NCBI RefSeq assembly: GCF_900106695.1
Contig: NZ_FNMZ01000002.1
Location: 124,001 to 188,000, forward strand
Length of the DNA: 64,000 bases
Origin: Albimonas donghaensis
GTDB taxonomy: Bacteria > Pseudomonadota > Alphaproteobacteria > Rhodobacterales > Rhodobacteraceae
Direction of reading: 5' to 3'
Positions 45,504 to 54,614 of the stretch are shown here, piece after piece. Within the stretch, counting starts at the first letter, position 1; every line of letters starts with the position of its first letter. Under the pieces are notes generated by a model. That model was not told the origin of the DNA and ran no database searches. It saw only the letters and a list, made by a program, of their open reading frames with translations. The translations under genes and the position numbers were made by a program.

Positions 45504-46310
45504 TCAGCCGCCCCAGATGTAGACGGCGGCGAACAGGAACAGCCACACCACGTCGACGAAGTGCCAGTACCAGGCGGCGGCCTCGAACCCGATATGCTTG
45601 TCCGCGGTGAAGTGGCCGGCATAGGCGCGCATCATGCACACGGCGAGGAAGATGGTGCCGACGATGACGTGGAAGCCATGGAAGCCGGTCGCCATGTAGA
45701 AGTTCGCGCCGTAGATGTTGCCCGAGAAGCCGAAGGCCGCGTGGCCGTATTCGTAGGCCTGGGTGATGGTGAACAGCACGCCCAGCGCCACCGCGCCGAC
45801 CAGGGCGTTGGCCATGGTCTTGCGGTCGTTGTCATGGGCGATCGCGTGGTGCGCCCAGGTGGCCAGGCAGCCCGACAGCAGCAGGATCAGGGTGTTGATC
45901 AGCGGCAGGTGCCAGGGGTCGAAGGTCTCGATCCCCACCGGCGGCCAGACGCCGGCCGCGACCTCGGTGCCCTGGATCTCGCCCATCGGGTACATGGCGT
46001 GCTTGAAGAACGACCAGAACCACGCGACGAAGAACATCACCTCCGAGATGATGAACATGATCACGCCGTAGCGCAGGCCGATCTGCACCACCGGGGTGTG
46101 GTCGCCGGCGCGGCTTTCCGCGACCACGTCCGACCACCACGCGTACATGGTGTAGAGCACGCCGGCGAGGCCGATCAGCATGATCCAGGGGCCGCCGTCA
46201 TGCATGAAGGCGACGGCGCCGCCCAGCATCACGAAGGCGCCGGCCGCGCCGGCCAGCGGCCACGGGCTGGGGCTGAGAATGTGGTAATCGTGGTTCTTCT
46301 CATGGGCCAT
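45504..46310 (-). CDS. ctaE: Cytochrome c oxidase (aa3) subunit III
   Basis: Membrane subunit III of the aa3 oxidase (268 aa, seven helices). Typical blocks: [66 protein letters not shown] (with the conserved Glu in the membrane), [29 protein letters not shown], and [18 protein letters not shown] at the end. AAGGAGG precedes the ATG. It lies 48 bases downstream of ctaG, the usual order in Rhodobacterales. Confidence 0.96.
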   Translation of the reverse strand: MAHEKNHDYHILSPSPWPLAGAAGAFVMLGGAVAFMHDGGPWIMLIGLAGVLYTMYAWWSDVVAESRAGDHTPVVQIGLRYGVIMFIISEVMFFVAWFWSFFKHAMYPMGEIQGTEVAAGVWPPVGIETFDPWHLPLINTLILLLSGCLATWAHHAIAHDNDRKTMANALVGAVALGVLFTITQAYEYGHAAFGFSGNIYGANFYMATGFHGFHVIVGTIFLAVCMMRAYAGHFTADKHIGFEAAAWYWHFVDVVWLFLFAAVYIWGG

Positions 46311-46358
46311 GGGGCGTCCTCCTTGGCGGATCTTCGGCGGGCCGGCGCGGGCGCGGCG

Positions 46359-46967
46359 TCAGTTGACGTCCTGCGCGCGCGGCAGGACGGCGGAGGCGTC
46401 GGTGACGTCCTCCTCGGTCTCGGCCTCGGGCAGGTCGGCGGGGTGGAAAGTATAGCTCAGCGTGATGGTGCGGACGTATTTCGCCTCGATGTCGTCGACG
46501 ATCTCCGGGTCCACGTAGAAGGTGACCGGCATCATCAGCGTCTCGCCGGGCTGCAGCACCTGAAGCTCGAAGCAGAAGCAGGCGATCTTGGTGAAGTAGC
46601 CCCCGGCCGAGAACGGCGCGACGTTGTAGGAGGCCTGCCCCGCCACCGGGCGATCGGTCGGGTTATGCGCCTCGTAGAAGACCAGACCGGTCTCCCCGAT
46701 GCGCAGCTCCATCTCCCGGACCTCGGGCTTGAAGTCCCAGGCGAAGCCGCGCTCGGTGTTGGCGTCGAAGCGGACCTTGATGGTCTTTTCCAGGATGGTC
46801 TCGCTCTCGCCCGCGGCGACCGAGGTCTCCCCGCCGAAGCCGGTGACCGCGCAGAACCAGGAGTAGAACGGCACGGCGAGGGCGGTCAGCGAGGCCATGA
46901 CCGCGACCAGCGCGCTCAGGCGCACCACCGTCCGCTTCACGTTGTCGAGCTCGTCCCACCAGCGCAT
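46359..46967 (-). CDS. ctaG: Cytochrome c oxidase assembly protein CtaG/Cox11
   Basis: Copper chaperone for the CuB site of subunit I (202 aa). One N-terminal membrane anchor (about residues 13-40, LSALVAVMASLTALAVPFY) and a periplasmic Ig-like domain. The copper motif CFCFE lies in FTKIACFCFELQVLQPGE, and YNVAPFSAGGYF and MPVTFYVDPEI match Cox11. It starts 2 bases past the stop of the 48-aa ORF and is probably translationally linked with it. Confidence 0.95.
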   Translation of the reverse strand: MRWWDELDNVKRTVVRLSALVAVMASLTALAVPFYSWFCAVTGFGGETSVAAGESETILEKTIKVRFDANTERGFAWDFKPEVREMELRIGETGLVFYEAHNPTDRPVAGQASYNVAPFSAGGYFTKIACFCFELQVLQPGETLMMPVTFYVDPEIVDDIEAKYVRTITLSYTFHPADLPEAETEEDVTDASAVLPRAQDVN

Positions 46968-46969
46968 GG

Positions 46970-47116
46970 TCAGAACCCCTGGATCACCTGGCCGTCGGCC
47001 AGCTTGGCGACGGTGACGGCGAAGACCAGCAGGACGAAGACGCCCAGCGCCCCGCCCAGGGCGAAGTTGCGGCCGCGGCGGCGGCGGTGAAGTTCATGCT
47101 CGCGGTCGGGGATCAT
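46970..47116 (-). CDS. Small single-span membrane protein between ctaB and ctaG (coxF-like)
   Basis: 48-aa protein (MIPDREHELHRRRRGRNFALG, then one hydrophobic helix GVFVLLVFAVTVAKLADG). A cytoplasmic Arg-rich N-terminus and one membrane span fit the short CoxF/CcoF-type reading frame often found between ctaB and ctaG in Rhodobacterales. GGAGG lies about 7 bases before the ATG, the frame is preserved, and both flanking genes pack tightly against it (14 and 2 bases). Its function is not established; a role in oxidase assembly is inferred from position. Confidence 0.75.
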   Translation of the reverse strand: MIPDREHELHRRRRGRNFALGGALGVFVLLVFAVTVAKLADGQVIQGF

Positions 47117-47130
47117 GTCGTTCCTCCGTG

Positions 47131-48138
47131 TCAGAGCAGGGCCATGCCGGCGGCGTAGTCGCCCAGCATGGCGCGCAGGCCGGCTTCCGCCAGGATGGCG
47201 GCGAAGTGGCCGAAGAGATACCAGATCGACAGGCCGAAGAACTTCTTTTCAACGGCGAACGTGTCGGCCCGGGCCGTGGCGTCGGCGCGGCCGCGGATCC
47301 GGAAGGCGCCCCAGACGAAGCGGGCGTTGAGCGCCAGCGCCACGACCAGGTAGAGCGGCCCGCCCGCGACCGTGAAGGCCGGGGCCAGCGCCACCGGCGC
47401 CAGCAGCAGGGCGTAGAGCAGGATCTGGCGGCGGGTCTCGGGATGGCCGGCCACGTTGGGCAGCATCGGCACGCCGGCCTTGCCGTAATCGGTGTCGGCG
47501 AACAGCGCCAGCGCCCAGAAATGCGGCGGCGTCCACATGAAGATCAGCCCGACCATCAGCAGCGGCGCCACGTCCACGGACCCGGTCGCGGCGACCCAGC
47601 CGACCAGCGGCGGCAGCGCGCCGGCGAGCCCGCCGATGACGATGTTCTGCGGCGTGGCCCGTTTCAGCCACATCGAGTAGATCACCACGTAGAAGAAGAT
47701 GGTGAAGGCCAGCAGCCCCCCCGCCAGCGGATTGGCGAAGACGGTCAGCATCATCACCGACAGCACCGACAGGGCGAGCCCGAAGGCCAGCGCCTCTCCG
47801 GCGGCCATGCGGCCGGCGGGGATCGGTCGGTTGGCGGTGCGGCGCATGACGGCGTCGATATCCGCGTCCCACCACATGTTCAGCGCGCCCGAGGCGCCCG
47901 CCCCCACCGCGATGCACAGGATCGCGGCGAAGCCGACCACCGGGTTCACGCCCGAGGGCGCGGCGATCATGCCGGCGAAGGCGGTGAAGATCACCAGCGA
48001 CATCACCCGCGGCTTGAGCAGGCTCACATAGTCCCGGACGCTCGGCTCCGGGGTTCCGCCGGTCGCCTGCGCGCCCCCCGAACCGGAGGCGGGGGCGGAG
48101 CGCAGCGGCGCGGGGTCGATGATCGAAGCGTCGGTCAT
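47131..48138 (-). CDS. ctaB: Protoheme IX farnesyltransferase (heme O synthase)
   Basis: UbiA-fold enzyme (335 aa, about nine helices) that adds farnesyl to heme b to make heme o, the precursor of heme a. Seen: YVSLLKPRVMSLVIFTAFAGMI, the first Asp motif NMWWDADIDAVMRRTANRPIPAG, and WTPPHFWALALFADTDYGKAGVPMLPNVAG, a signature of heme O synthases. The N-terminus has a Ser/Ala/Pro-rich ~35-residue lead. No strong SD is visible. It lies 306 bases downstream of ctaC and directly upstream of the small ORF and ctaG. Confidence 0.95.
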   Translation of the reverse strand: MTDASIIDPAPLRSAPASGSGGAQATGGTPEPSVRDYVSLLKPRVMSLVIFTAFAGMIAAPSGVNPVVGFAAILCIAVGAGASGALNMWWDADIDAVMRRTANRPIPAGRMAAGEALAFGLALSVLSVMMLTVFANPLAGGLLAFTIFFYVVIYSMWLKRATPQNIVIGGLAGALPPLVGWVAATGSVDVAPLLMVGLIFMWTPPHFWALALFADTDYGKAGVPMLPNVAGHPETRRQILLYALLLAPVALAPAFTVAGGPLYLVVALALNARFVWGAFRIRGRADATARADTFAVEKKFFGLSIWYLFGHFAAILAEAGLRAMLGDYAAGMALL

Positions 48139-48444
48139 GGGTCGGTCGGTTCTGGCTCTCGCGCGGGGGACGAAGCGGGTCGCGGTCTTGCGGCGCGCGT
48201 CGGTCGCGTTGGCGGGGTCCGATCCCGCCGGCGTCGCGTCGGCGGATCGCGTCTGCGGTGCGTCGGGGCGATCAACGCGCGCCCCGCGTCTCGGTCCGGC
48301 CCGGGATCCGGCGCCAGGCGCGTCCCGGGGGCGTCGACGCCGCGGGCCGCCTTCGCGGACCGCGGCGGGGTGTCTTCGGCGGCGCGGGCGCCCCGGGGTC
48401 CGGCCTTCAGGCCGCTTCGCCCCGGGCCCCGCCCGCCGCCCGGC
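48139..48444. other. ctaC-ctaB gap
   Basis: 306 bases without a supported gene. Reading frames in it are Arg-rich. GC-rich inverted segments are present but no clear U-tract terminator, so ctaC and ctaB may be co-transcribed with partial attenuation, or ctaB may have its own promoter. No convincing promoter was found. Confidence 0.5.
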
Positions 48445-49332
48445 TCACTGCAGGGCGGCGACGTCCACCGACGGGATCACGCCCGCATACATCTCGGCCG
48501 TCTTGGCGAGCCAGGCCTCGTATTCGGCCTGGGGCACCGCGTGGACCATGATCGGCATGTAGGCGTGGTCCTTGCCGCAGAGCTCGGAGCACTGGCCGAA
48601 GTAGACGCCCGGCTCATCGACCTGGAACCAGGTCTCGTTCAGGCGGCCGGGGACGGCGTCGATCTTCACGCCGAAGGCCGGCATGGCCCAGGAGTGGATG
48701 ACGTCCGCGCCGGTGACCTGAAGACGGACCACCTTGCCCACCGGCACCACGACGGCGGTGTCGGTCTGCAGCAGCCAGGTCTCGCGGGTCACGCCGGCGG
48801 CCTCGATCTCGTCGCCGGCCTCGGCCATGGCGGTGTCGAAGTCCTTGTAGCCCGGAGCCACCATGTAGCTGTCGAAGGCGAACTCGCTGTCCGGGTACTC
48901 GTAGGACCAGTACCACTGGTTGCCCGTCGCCTTGATGGTGACATCGGCGTCAGGGATCACCATCTGCTTGTTCAGCAGCTGCAGGGACGGGATGGCGATG
49001 ACCACCAGAATGACGATCGGCACCACCGTCCACACCACCTCGACCAGCGAGTTGTGCGTGAAGGTCGCCGGCGTCTTGTTCGACTTCTCGTTGTAGCGGA
49101 ACACCACATAGGCCAGCAGCGCGGTCACGAACAGCGTGATGACGGTGATGATCACCAGCAGGAAACCTTCCAGCCAGTGCAGGTCGCGCGCCACTTCCGT
49201 CGCCGCGACCTGGAAGCCGGTGCCGCCGGGGTGGGGAATCCCCTTGAGCTCGAGATCCTGGCCGAAGGCCGCAGGGGCGGCGAGGAGCGCCGCGAGGCCG
49301 CCCAGGGCCGATGCCATCGTGCGAAGACGCAT
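48445..49332 (-). CDS. ctaC: Cytochrome c oxidase (aa3) subunit II
   Basis: Subunit II (295 aa) carrying the CuA electron-entry site. Signal peptide MRLRTMASALGGLAALLAAPAAFG, two membrane helices (WLEGFLLVIITVITLFVTALLAYVVF and LVEVVWTVVPIVILVVIAIPSL), then the periplasmic domain with the aromatic stretch GNQWYWSYEYPD. The CuA ligands are in HSWAMPAFGVKIDAVPG and GQCSELCGKDHAYMPIMV. GGGAAGAG precedes the ATG. First gene of the operon; its promoter faces that of tldD across 232 bases. Confidence 0.96.
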   Translation of the reverse strand: MRLRTMASALGGLAALLAAPAAFGQDLELKGIPHPGGTGFQVAATEVARDLHWLEGFLLVIITVITLFVTALLAYVVFRYNEKSNKTPATFTHNSLVEVVWTVVPIVILVVIAIPSLQLLNKQMVIPDADVTIKATGNQWYWSYEYPDSEFAFDSYMVAPGYKDFDTAMAEAGDEIEAAGVTRETWLLQTDTAVVVPVGKVVRLQVTGADVIHSWAMPAFGVKIDAVPGRLNETWFQVDEPGVYFGQCSELCGKDHAYMPIMVHAVPQAEYEAWLAKTAEMYAGVIPSVDVAALQ

Positions 49333-49564
49333 GTCCGCTCTTCCCTTGTTTCGTTTCGGCGCCGCGCCTGCGGGTCGGACCCGCCGCGCGAACGCTCTCC
49401 CATCGCACAGACGAACCCGTCCGCGCCAGACCGCTTTCCGTCAAACGGCGCCAATTTCGCCGCGGAAACGACCACATGAGAGACGGTTGAGCAATGCGGC
49501 GCTTTGAGCCACGTAGATGAGCGGGGCCGGTTTCGCCCCGCCAGATCCCGGAAGGAACGCCAGC

Positions 49565-51004
49565 ATGGCCGATCGCAGAGACCCGTTCAGACCGTTCGAG
49601 ACGAAGCTGGACGAAGCCCGCGCCCTCGCCATCCTGCGCGATGCGGTCGCGGGGGCCGATGACGGAGAGTTGTATCTGGAGCGACGGCGCTCCGAGACGC
49701 TGATCTTCGACGACGGCCGCCTGCGCACCGCCGCCTATGACGCGGGCGAGGGATTCGGCCTGCGCGCCGTGGCCGGAGAGGCCGCGGGCTACGCCCATTC
49801 CACCGACCTGAGCGAACGCGCCCTGACCCGCGCCGCCGAGACCTGCCGCCTCGCCGCCCGCGCGGCCGAGGGCAAGGGCGTCACGCTGGCCGACCCGCCG
49901 CCCCCGACGAACCGCCGGCTCTACGGCGACATGGACCCGCTGGAAGGCCCCGATTTCGCCGCGCGGGCCGCGCTTCTGGCCGAACTCGACGCCTATGCTC
50001 GGGCGAAGGACCCCAAGGTGGTCCAGGTCTCGGTGTCGCTGGGCGTCTCGATGCAGGAGATCGAGATCCTGCGCCCCGAGGGCCGCCGGGTCGCCGACGC
50101 CCGCCCGCTGGTGCGCATGAACGTCTCGGTGACGGTGGAGAAGGCCGGCCGGCGCGAATCGGGCTCCGCCGGCGGCGGCGGGCGCTTCGGCGTGGAATCG
50201 GTGATGGAGCCCGCCCATGGCCGCGCGCTGGCCGACGAGGCCCTGCGCCAGGCGCTGGTCAACCTCGAGGCGGAGGACGCCCCCGCCGGGGTGATGGACG
50301 TCGCCCTCTCCCCCGGCTGGCCCGGCATCCTGCTGCACGAGGCGGTCGGGCACGGGCTGGAGGGCGACTTCAACCGCAAGAAGACCTCGGCCTTCGCCGG
50401 GCTGATGGGCGAGATGGTCGCCGCCCCCGGCGTCACCGTGGTCGATGACGGGACCATCCCCGACCGCCGCGGCTCGATCACCGTGGATGACGAGGGCACG
50501 CCCTCGGCCCGCAACGTGCTGATCGAGGACGGGCGGCTGGTCGGCTACATGCAGGACCGCCAGAACGCCCGGCTGATGGGCGTGGACGCCACCGGCAACG
50601 GCAGACGGCAGAGCTACGCGCACCCGCCGATGCCGCGGATGACCAACACCGTCATGCTGGGCGGAACCGACGACCCCGCGGACGTGGTGGCGGGCGTCGA
50701 GGACGGCATCCACGCGGTGGGCTTCGGCGGCGGCCAGGTGGACATCACCAACGGCAAGTTCGTGTTCTCCTGCACCGAGGCCTACCGGGTGAAGAACGGC
50801 AAGGTCCTGCATCCGGTGAAGGGCGCGACGCTGATCGGCGACGGCGCCACGGCGCTGAAGCATGTGCGGGCGGTGGGCTCCGACATGGCGCTCGACCCCG
50901 GCATGGGCATGTGCGGCAAGGCCGGGCAATGGGTGCCGGTGGGCGTCGGCCAGCCGACATTGCTGATCGGCGGGCTCACCGTGGGCGGCGCCGGCAAGGA
51001 TTGA
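49565..51004 (+). CDS. tldD: Metalloprotease TldD
   Basis: TldD/PmbA family peptidase (479 aa), a cytosolic partner of TldE/PmbA that trims small peptides. The zinc motif is LLHEAVGHGLEGDFNRKKTSAF with HExxxH. Other TldD blocks: RRSETLIFDDGRLRTAAYD in the N-terminal domain, GTPSARNVLIEDGRLVGYMQDRQNARLMG, SYAHPPMPRMTNTVML, and the C-terminal GMCGKAGQWVPVGVGQPTLLIGGLTVGG. AAGGAA lies 9 bases before the ATG at 49565, preferred over 49517. No pmbA in the window. A very long hairpin follows. Confidence 0.94.
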   Translation: MADRRDPFRPFETKLDEARALAILRDAVAGADDGELYLERRRSETLIFDDGRLRTAAYDAGEGFGLRAVAGEAAGYAHSTDLSERALTRAAETCRLAARAAEGKGVTLADPPPPTNRRLYGDMDPLEGPDFAARAALLAELDAYARAKDPKVVQVSVSLGVSMQEIEILRPEGRRVADARPLVRMNVSVTVEKAGRRESGSAGGGGRFGVESVMEPAHGRALADEALRQALVNLEAEDAPAGVMDVALSPGWPGILLHEAVGHGLEGDFNRKKTSAFAGLMGEMVAAPGVTVVDDGTIPDRRGSITVDDEGTPSARNVLIEDGRLVGYMQDRQNARLMGVDATGNGRRQSYAHPPMPRMTNTVMLGGTDDPADVVAGVEDGIHAVGFGGGQVDITNGKFVFSCTEAYRVKNGKVLHPVKGATLIGDGATALKHVRAVGSDMALDPGMGMCGKAGQWVPVGVGQPTLLIGGLTVGGAGKD

Positions 51005-51024
51005 TCCCGCCCCGGCGGGCCCTT

Positions 51025-51065
51025 GCGCGACGGCGCCGCGGCTTCGCGCCGCGGCGCCGTCGCGC
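51025..51065 (+). terminator. 18-bp perfect hairpin after tldD
   Basis: GCGCGACGGCGCCGCGGC (51025-51042) pairs fully with 51048-51065 around a 5-base TTCGC loop. It starts 21 bases past the tldD stop. No U-run follows, so strict intrinsic termination is uncertain; mRNA 3'-end protection is also possible. Confidence 0.6.
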
Positions 51066-51245
51066 GTCCCTCGGCGATGGCCGTTCATCCGCCGTTTCGG
51101 TAAATTTCCAGCGGGCCGGCCGGGCGCGAATCGCCGTCCGGCCTCGGGCGGTGCCGCGGCGGCGTCGCTTGCTGATTTGAGGACGACGGCACGCGCCTCC
51201 GGCTCATTGTCTCCGGCGCCGCGGCCCCAAAGGGAAACCAAGCCG

Positions 51246-52079
51246 ATGGCCAAGATCACTTTCACTTTCGGGCCGGGCATCCCCGCCCCTCGCGCCACCC
51301 TTCAGGAAGTCATCGAGTATATCGGGGAGGCGCTGTTCACCCCCCCGACCCGCTTCTCCGCGACCGAAATCGTCATCCCCTTCGAAGACTTCGAGAACGT
51401 GCTGAGCGGCCGCGGCATCTCCCGAAGCGCCGACGACTCGTTCACCGGGACGATCACCGGATGGAAGGTATTCGGCGACGGCGAGCTGACCGCGCAGTTC
51501 AGGAAAATGAACTTCAAGGTGGCCGACGTCGCCGAGGCCATCGACCTGGAGGAGACCGGCGAGGACGTCGCCGCCGTCGAGACCCTGTTCTTCTCCGAGT
51601 CCTTCAAGTTCACCGGCGCGTCGTCGAGCAGGGACCGCCTGCTCCCGGGCGCGGTCACCGAAGACGGCGTGCCGATCGACTTCGCGGGGAACGACGTGTT
51701 CAAGCTTCGCGGCGGGAACGATCAGGTCTTCGCGGGCGCCGGCAATGACAAGCTGCTGGGCGGCGGCGGGCGCGACAAGCTCTGGGGCGGCGACGGCCGG
51801 GACCGGATCGACGGCGGAACCGGCAAGGACCAGTTGTGGGGCGGCGAGGGCAAGGACGTCTTCCTGATCCGCAACAAGACGGGCAAGGACGTGATCCGCG
51901 ATTTCGAGGATCGCGACGTGATCAACCTCGCGCGTCACGGCGCGGTCGACGGATTCGCCGAACTGATGGACGCGGGCCGCGACACGCGGGGGGGCGCGGT
52001 CTTCGACCTCGGGCGCGATTCCCTGGTGGTGAAGGGCATGGCGCTGTCGGACTTCTCCACTGACGATTTCGTGTTCTGA
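51246..52079 (+). CDS. RTX-type calcium-binding secreted protein
   Basis: 277-aa protein. Residues 1-150 form a domain I do not recognise (MAKITFTFGPGIPAPRATLQE, FSATEIVIPFEDFENVLSGRG, TGTITGWKVFGDGELTAQFRKMNF). From about 160 come hemolysin-type Gly/Asp nonapeptides (GGNDQVFAGAGNDKLLGGGG, RDKLWGGDGRDRIDGGTGKD, DQLWGGEGKD) that form a Ca-binding beta-roll. The end is DVFLIRNKTGKDVIRDFEDRD and a final DFSTDDFVF, typical of uncleaved type I secretion signals. No N-terminal signal peptide, as expected for that route. AAAGGGAAA precedes the ATG. Its ending is very like that of the CAP-RTX protein at 57045. Confidence 0.8.
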   Translation: MAKITFTFGPGIPAPRATLQEVIEYIGEALFTPPTRFSATEIVIPFEDFENVLSGRGISRSADDSFTGTITGWKVFGDGELTAQFRKMNFKVADVAEAIDLEETGEDVAAVETLFFSESFKFTGASSSRDRLLPGAVTEDGVPIDFAGNDVFKLRGGNDQVFAGAGNDKLLGGGGRDKLWGGDGRDRIDGGTGKDQLWGGEGKDVFLIRNKTGKDVIRDFEDRDVINLARHGAVDGFAELMDAGRDTRGGAVFDLGRDSLVVKGMALSDFSTDDFVF

Positions 52080-52150
52080 AACCCGCGCGCGCCTTCCCGT
52101 CGGGCCGCTTCGCAGGGCTCGCGCTCGGCGCGCTGGCGCCGCCGGCGGCC

Positions 52151-52564
52151 ATGGGCTGCGCGGCGGCGCTGTCGCTCGCGGCGGCCGATGGCATCGCCGG
52201 CGCCTGGCTCGGGCTCGACCGCTGGGTTTTGCACGCGCCGGTGGCGGCGCTGATCCGCGGGCTGGGGTTGTGGATGCTGCTGCTGGCGCCGACGCTGGTC
52301 CTCGCCGTCGGGCTGATGGCGACGGGGCTGCGGCCCTGGATCTCCGTCGCGCTGGGCGCGGCGGCGACGGCGGGCGGCCTGGCCCTTGCCGAGGCGCTGC
52401 GCTGGAGCGGCGGGGCGGAAGCGCCGCTGCTGGCCAGCGCGCTCAAGGACACGCTGTTCTGGCTCTGCCCCGTGGCGGTCGCGCAGGCGGCGGCGCTGAC
52501 GCTGGGCATGCGCATCGCCGCAGGCTGGCGGCTGCGGGTGGAGCCCCGCGCGCCGCGCCGCTAA
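52151..52564 (+). CDS. Small hypothetical membrane protein
   Basis: I do not recognise it. 137 aa with about four hydrophobic segments (LGLWMLLLAPTLVLAVGLMATG, AALGAAATAGGLALAEAL-like, LFWLCPVAVAQAAALTLGM). The frame is open from just after the previous gene, and the hydrophobic pattern seems to begin before the ATG (GLALGALAPPAAM), so the true start may be a non-standard codon further upstream. No good SD is visible. It is close to a second small membrane protein gene (38 bases), suggesting a pair. The coding status is only moderately certain. Confidence 0.5.
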   Translation: MGCAAALSLAAADGIAGAWLGLDRWVLHAPVAALIRGLGLWMLLLAPTLVLAVGLMATGLRPWISVALGAAATAGGLALAEALRWSGGAEAPLLASALKDTLFWLCPVAVAQAAALTLGMRIAAGWRLRVEPRAPRR

Positions 52565-52602
52565 CATCGTCGCCGGAAACGGTTCATCAAGGGTGAGAAC
52601 AC

Positions 52603-53037
52603 ATGAGCGAGCGCTTCGGTCGGGACTGGTGGCCCGAGGGCGTGGCCTTCCCCGCGCTGCGCCTGGCGGCGGGGCTCATCCTGGGCGCGCTGACCGCCGC
52701 GGCGCTGGCCACGGGCACGGCCGTCGCCGTGACCGCCCTGATGGGCGCCGGCGACCTCGCCCGGGTGGCGCTTCAGGTGCTGTTCCCCACGGCGGCGGGC
52801 TTCATGGTCTTCGCCGCGACCTTCGGCTTCGCCGCGATGCTGGGCCTTTGGTCCGCGCGCCGGCGCGACGTGAAGGCCTTCGCCGCCCTGGGCGCCGCCT
52901 GCGGCGTGGTCTTCGCCTTCGCCACGGCGATGCTCTTCGGCCAGGCGCCCTCCCCCACCCAGCCCATCGTGATGGGCGCGGCCGGGGCGCTGGTGCTGCT
53001 GGTGGCGCGCTGGGTGGCGGGCGTTCGGCCGCTCTGA
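52603..53037 (+). CDS. Small hypothetical membrane protein
   Basis: 144-aa protein of unknown function with four hydrophobic helices (LAAGLILGALTAAALATGTAVAVTALM, VLFPTAAGFMVFAATFGFAAMLGLW, AFAALGAACGVVFAFATAMLF, VMGAAGALVLLVARW). The N-terminus MSERFGRDWWPEGVAFPALRL is amphipathic. AAGGGTGAG lies about 7 bases before the ATG. It is convergent with gshA, with a GC-rich inverted repeat (53056-53079) between the stops. Confidence 0.65.
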   Translation: MSERFGRDWWPEGVAFPALRLAAGLILGALTAAALATGTAVAVTALMGAGDLARVALQVLFPTAAGFMVFAATFGFAAMLGLWSARRRDVKAFAALGAACGVVFAFATAMLFGQAPSPTQPIVMGAAGALVLLVARWVAGVRPL

Positions 53038-53086
53038 GCGGCCGCCCCGCCCCCGCGGGCGCCCCTTCCGAGGCGCCCGTCCGGGG

Positions 53087-54457
53087 TCAGTAGCTGTATT
53101 CGCCGTAGATCTTCGACAGATCCCCGCCCCAGTCCCCGTGATAGCGGGCGAGCAGCTCGTCGGCCGGGGTCTCTCCGCGATCCACGGTCTCACGCAGGGC
53201 GTCGAGGAAATGGGTCTCGTCGGGAATCAGCCCGCCGGCGCCCGGACGCGCCCGCGCGGTCAGCCCCGCATGGGAGATGTCGAGCACCCGCCCCGCCAGG
53301 TCCCGCATCTTCACGCCGCGGATCTCCGCGTCGAGCCCGCGGATCCCGGCGTCGACGCGCAGCGCCTCGCGCTCCTCCGCCGTCCAGTCCTTGCAGAGGT
53401 CCCAGGCGGCGTCGAGCGCGGTCTGGTCGTACATCAGCCCCACCCAGAAGGCCGGCAGCGCGCAGATCCGCCGCCACGGGCCGCCGTCGGCGCCGCGCAT
53501 CTCGATGAACTTCTTGATGCGGGCTTCCGGAAAAATGGTGGTCAGGTGGTCGGCCCAGTCCGACAGCGTCGGCGTCTCGCCCGGCAGGGCCGGCAGCCTG
53601 CCCGCCATGAAATCCCGGAACGACTGGCCGAGCGCGTCGATATACTTGCCGTCGCGATAGACGAAATACATCGGCACATCGAGCGCGTAGTCCACGTAGC
53701 GCTCGAACCCCATGCCGTCCTCGAAGACGAAGGGCAGCATCCCGGTGCGGGCGTCGTCGAGCCCCCGCCAGATCTTCGAGCGCCAGGACTTCATGCCGTT
53801 GGGCTTGCCCTCGAAGAAGGGCGAGTTGGCGAAAAGCGCGGTGGCCACCGGCTGCAGCGCCAGGCCGACCCGGAACTTCTTCACCATGTCGGCCTCGGAG
53901 CCGAAGTCCAGGTTCACCTGGATGGTGCAGGTCCGATACATCATCTGGGTGCCCCAGGGACCGATGGACTGCATGTAGCCGGTCATCAGCCGATAACGCC
54001 CCTTGGGCATCATCGGCATGTCCTCATGCATCCATTCGGGGGCCGCGCCCAGGCCGATGAAGCCGGCGCCGATGGCGTCGCCGATCTCGCGCACTTCGGC
54101 CAGGTGCTGGTTGGTCTCGTCGCAGGTCTGGTGCAGCGTCTCCAGCGGCGCGCCCGACAGCTCGAGTTGCCCGCCCGGCTCCAGGCTGACATTGGCCCCG
54201 TCCTTGGTCAGGCCGATCAGCTCGCCGGCTTCCTCGATCGGAGTCCAGCCGAAGCGCTCGCGCAATCCGTCCAGCATGGCGTGGATCGAGGCCGGGCCCG
54301 CATAGGGCAGCGGCGCGTGGCTGTCGCGCAGGTAGCCGAACTTCTCATGCTCGGTGCCGATGCGGAAATCCGCCTCCGGCTTGCAGCCCTCCGCGAGGTA
54401 TTCCGCCAGCTGCTCGCGCCGTTCGATCGGGCCGCCGCCGCTCTGAGGTATCGACAT
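53087..54457 (-). CDS. gshA: Glutamate--cysteine ligase (plant/alphaproteobacterial type)
   Basis: First step of glutathione synthesis, ATP-dependent (456 aa). It belongs to the class shared with plants: RIGTEHEKFGY, LTKDGANVSLEPGGQLELSGAPLETLH, GLGAAPEW and KGRYRLMTGYMQSIGPWGTQMMYRTCTIQVNLDF are family blocks that hold ATP/Mg and substrate ligands; FIEMRGADGGPW occurs later. The start at 54457 has GGGAGAC 6 bases ahead and is preferred over 54472. Single gene, convergent with the small membrane protein gene. Confidence 0.95.
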   Translation of the reverse strand: MSIPQSGGGPIERREQLAEYLAEGCKPEADFRIGTEHEKFGYLRDSHAPLPYAGPASIHAMLDGLRERFGWTPIEEAGELIGLTKDGANVSLEPGGQLELSGAPLETLHQTCDETNQHLAEVREIGDAIGAGFIGLGAAPEWMHEDMPMMPKGRYRLMTGYMQSIGPWGTQMMYRTCTIQVNLDFGSEADMVKKFRVGLALQPVATALFANSPFFEGKPNGMKSWRSKIWRGLDDARTGMLPFVFEDGMGFERYVDYALDVPMYFVYRDGKYIDALGQSFRDFMAGRLPALPGETPTLSDWADHLTTIFPEARIKKFIEMRGADGGPWRRICALPAFWVGLMYDQTALDAAWDLCKDWTAEEREALRVDAGIRGLDAEIRGVKMRDLAGRVLDISHAGLTARARPGAGGLIPDETHFLDALRETVDRGETPADELLARYHGDWGGDLSKIYGEYSY

Positions 54458-54614
54458 GCCCGTCTCCCGCATCGTCTTGGCCGCGCCGGATCGCGGCGAG
54501 GGCCAGACTTAGGCGGGCGCGCCGGGCTCGGCAATACCGCGCGGCCGGCATGTGTTCACCGTTTCCTGAGCGTGCGCTCAAGTTGCGCGGAGGCCACGGC
54601 GACCGAAACCGCCC

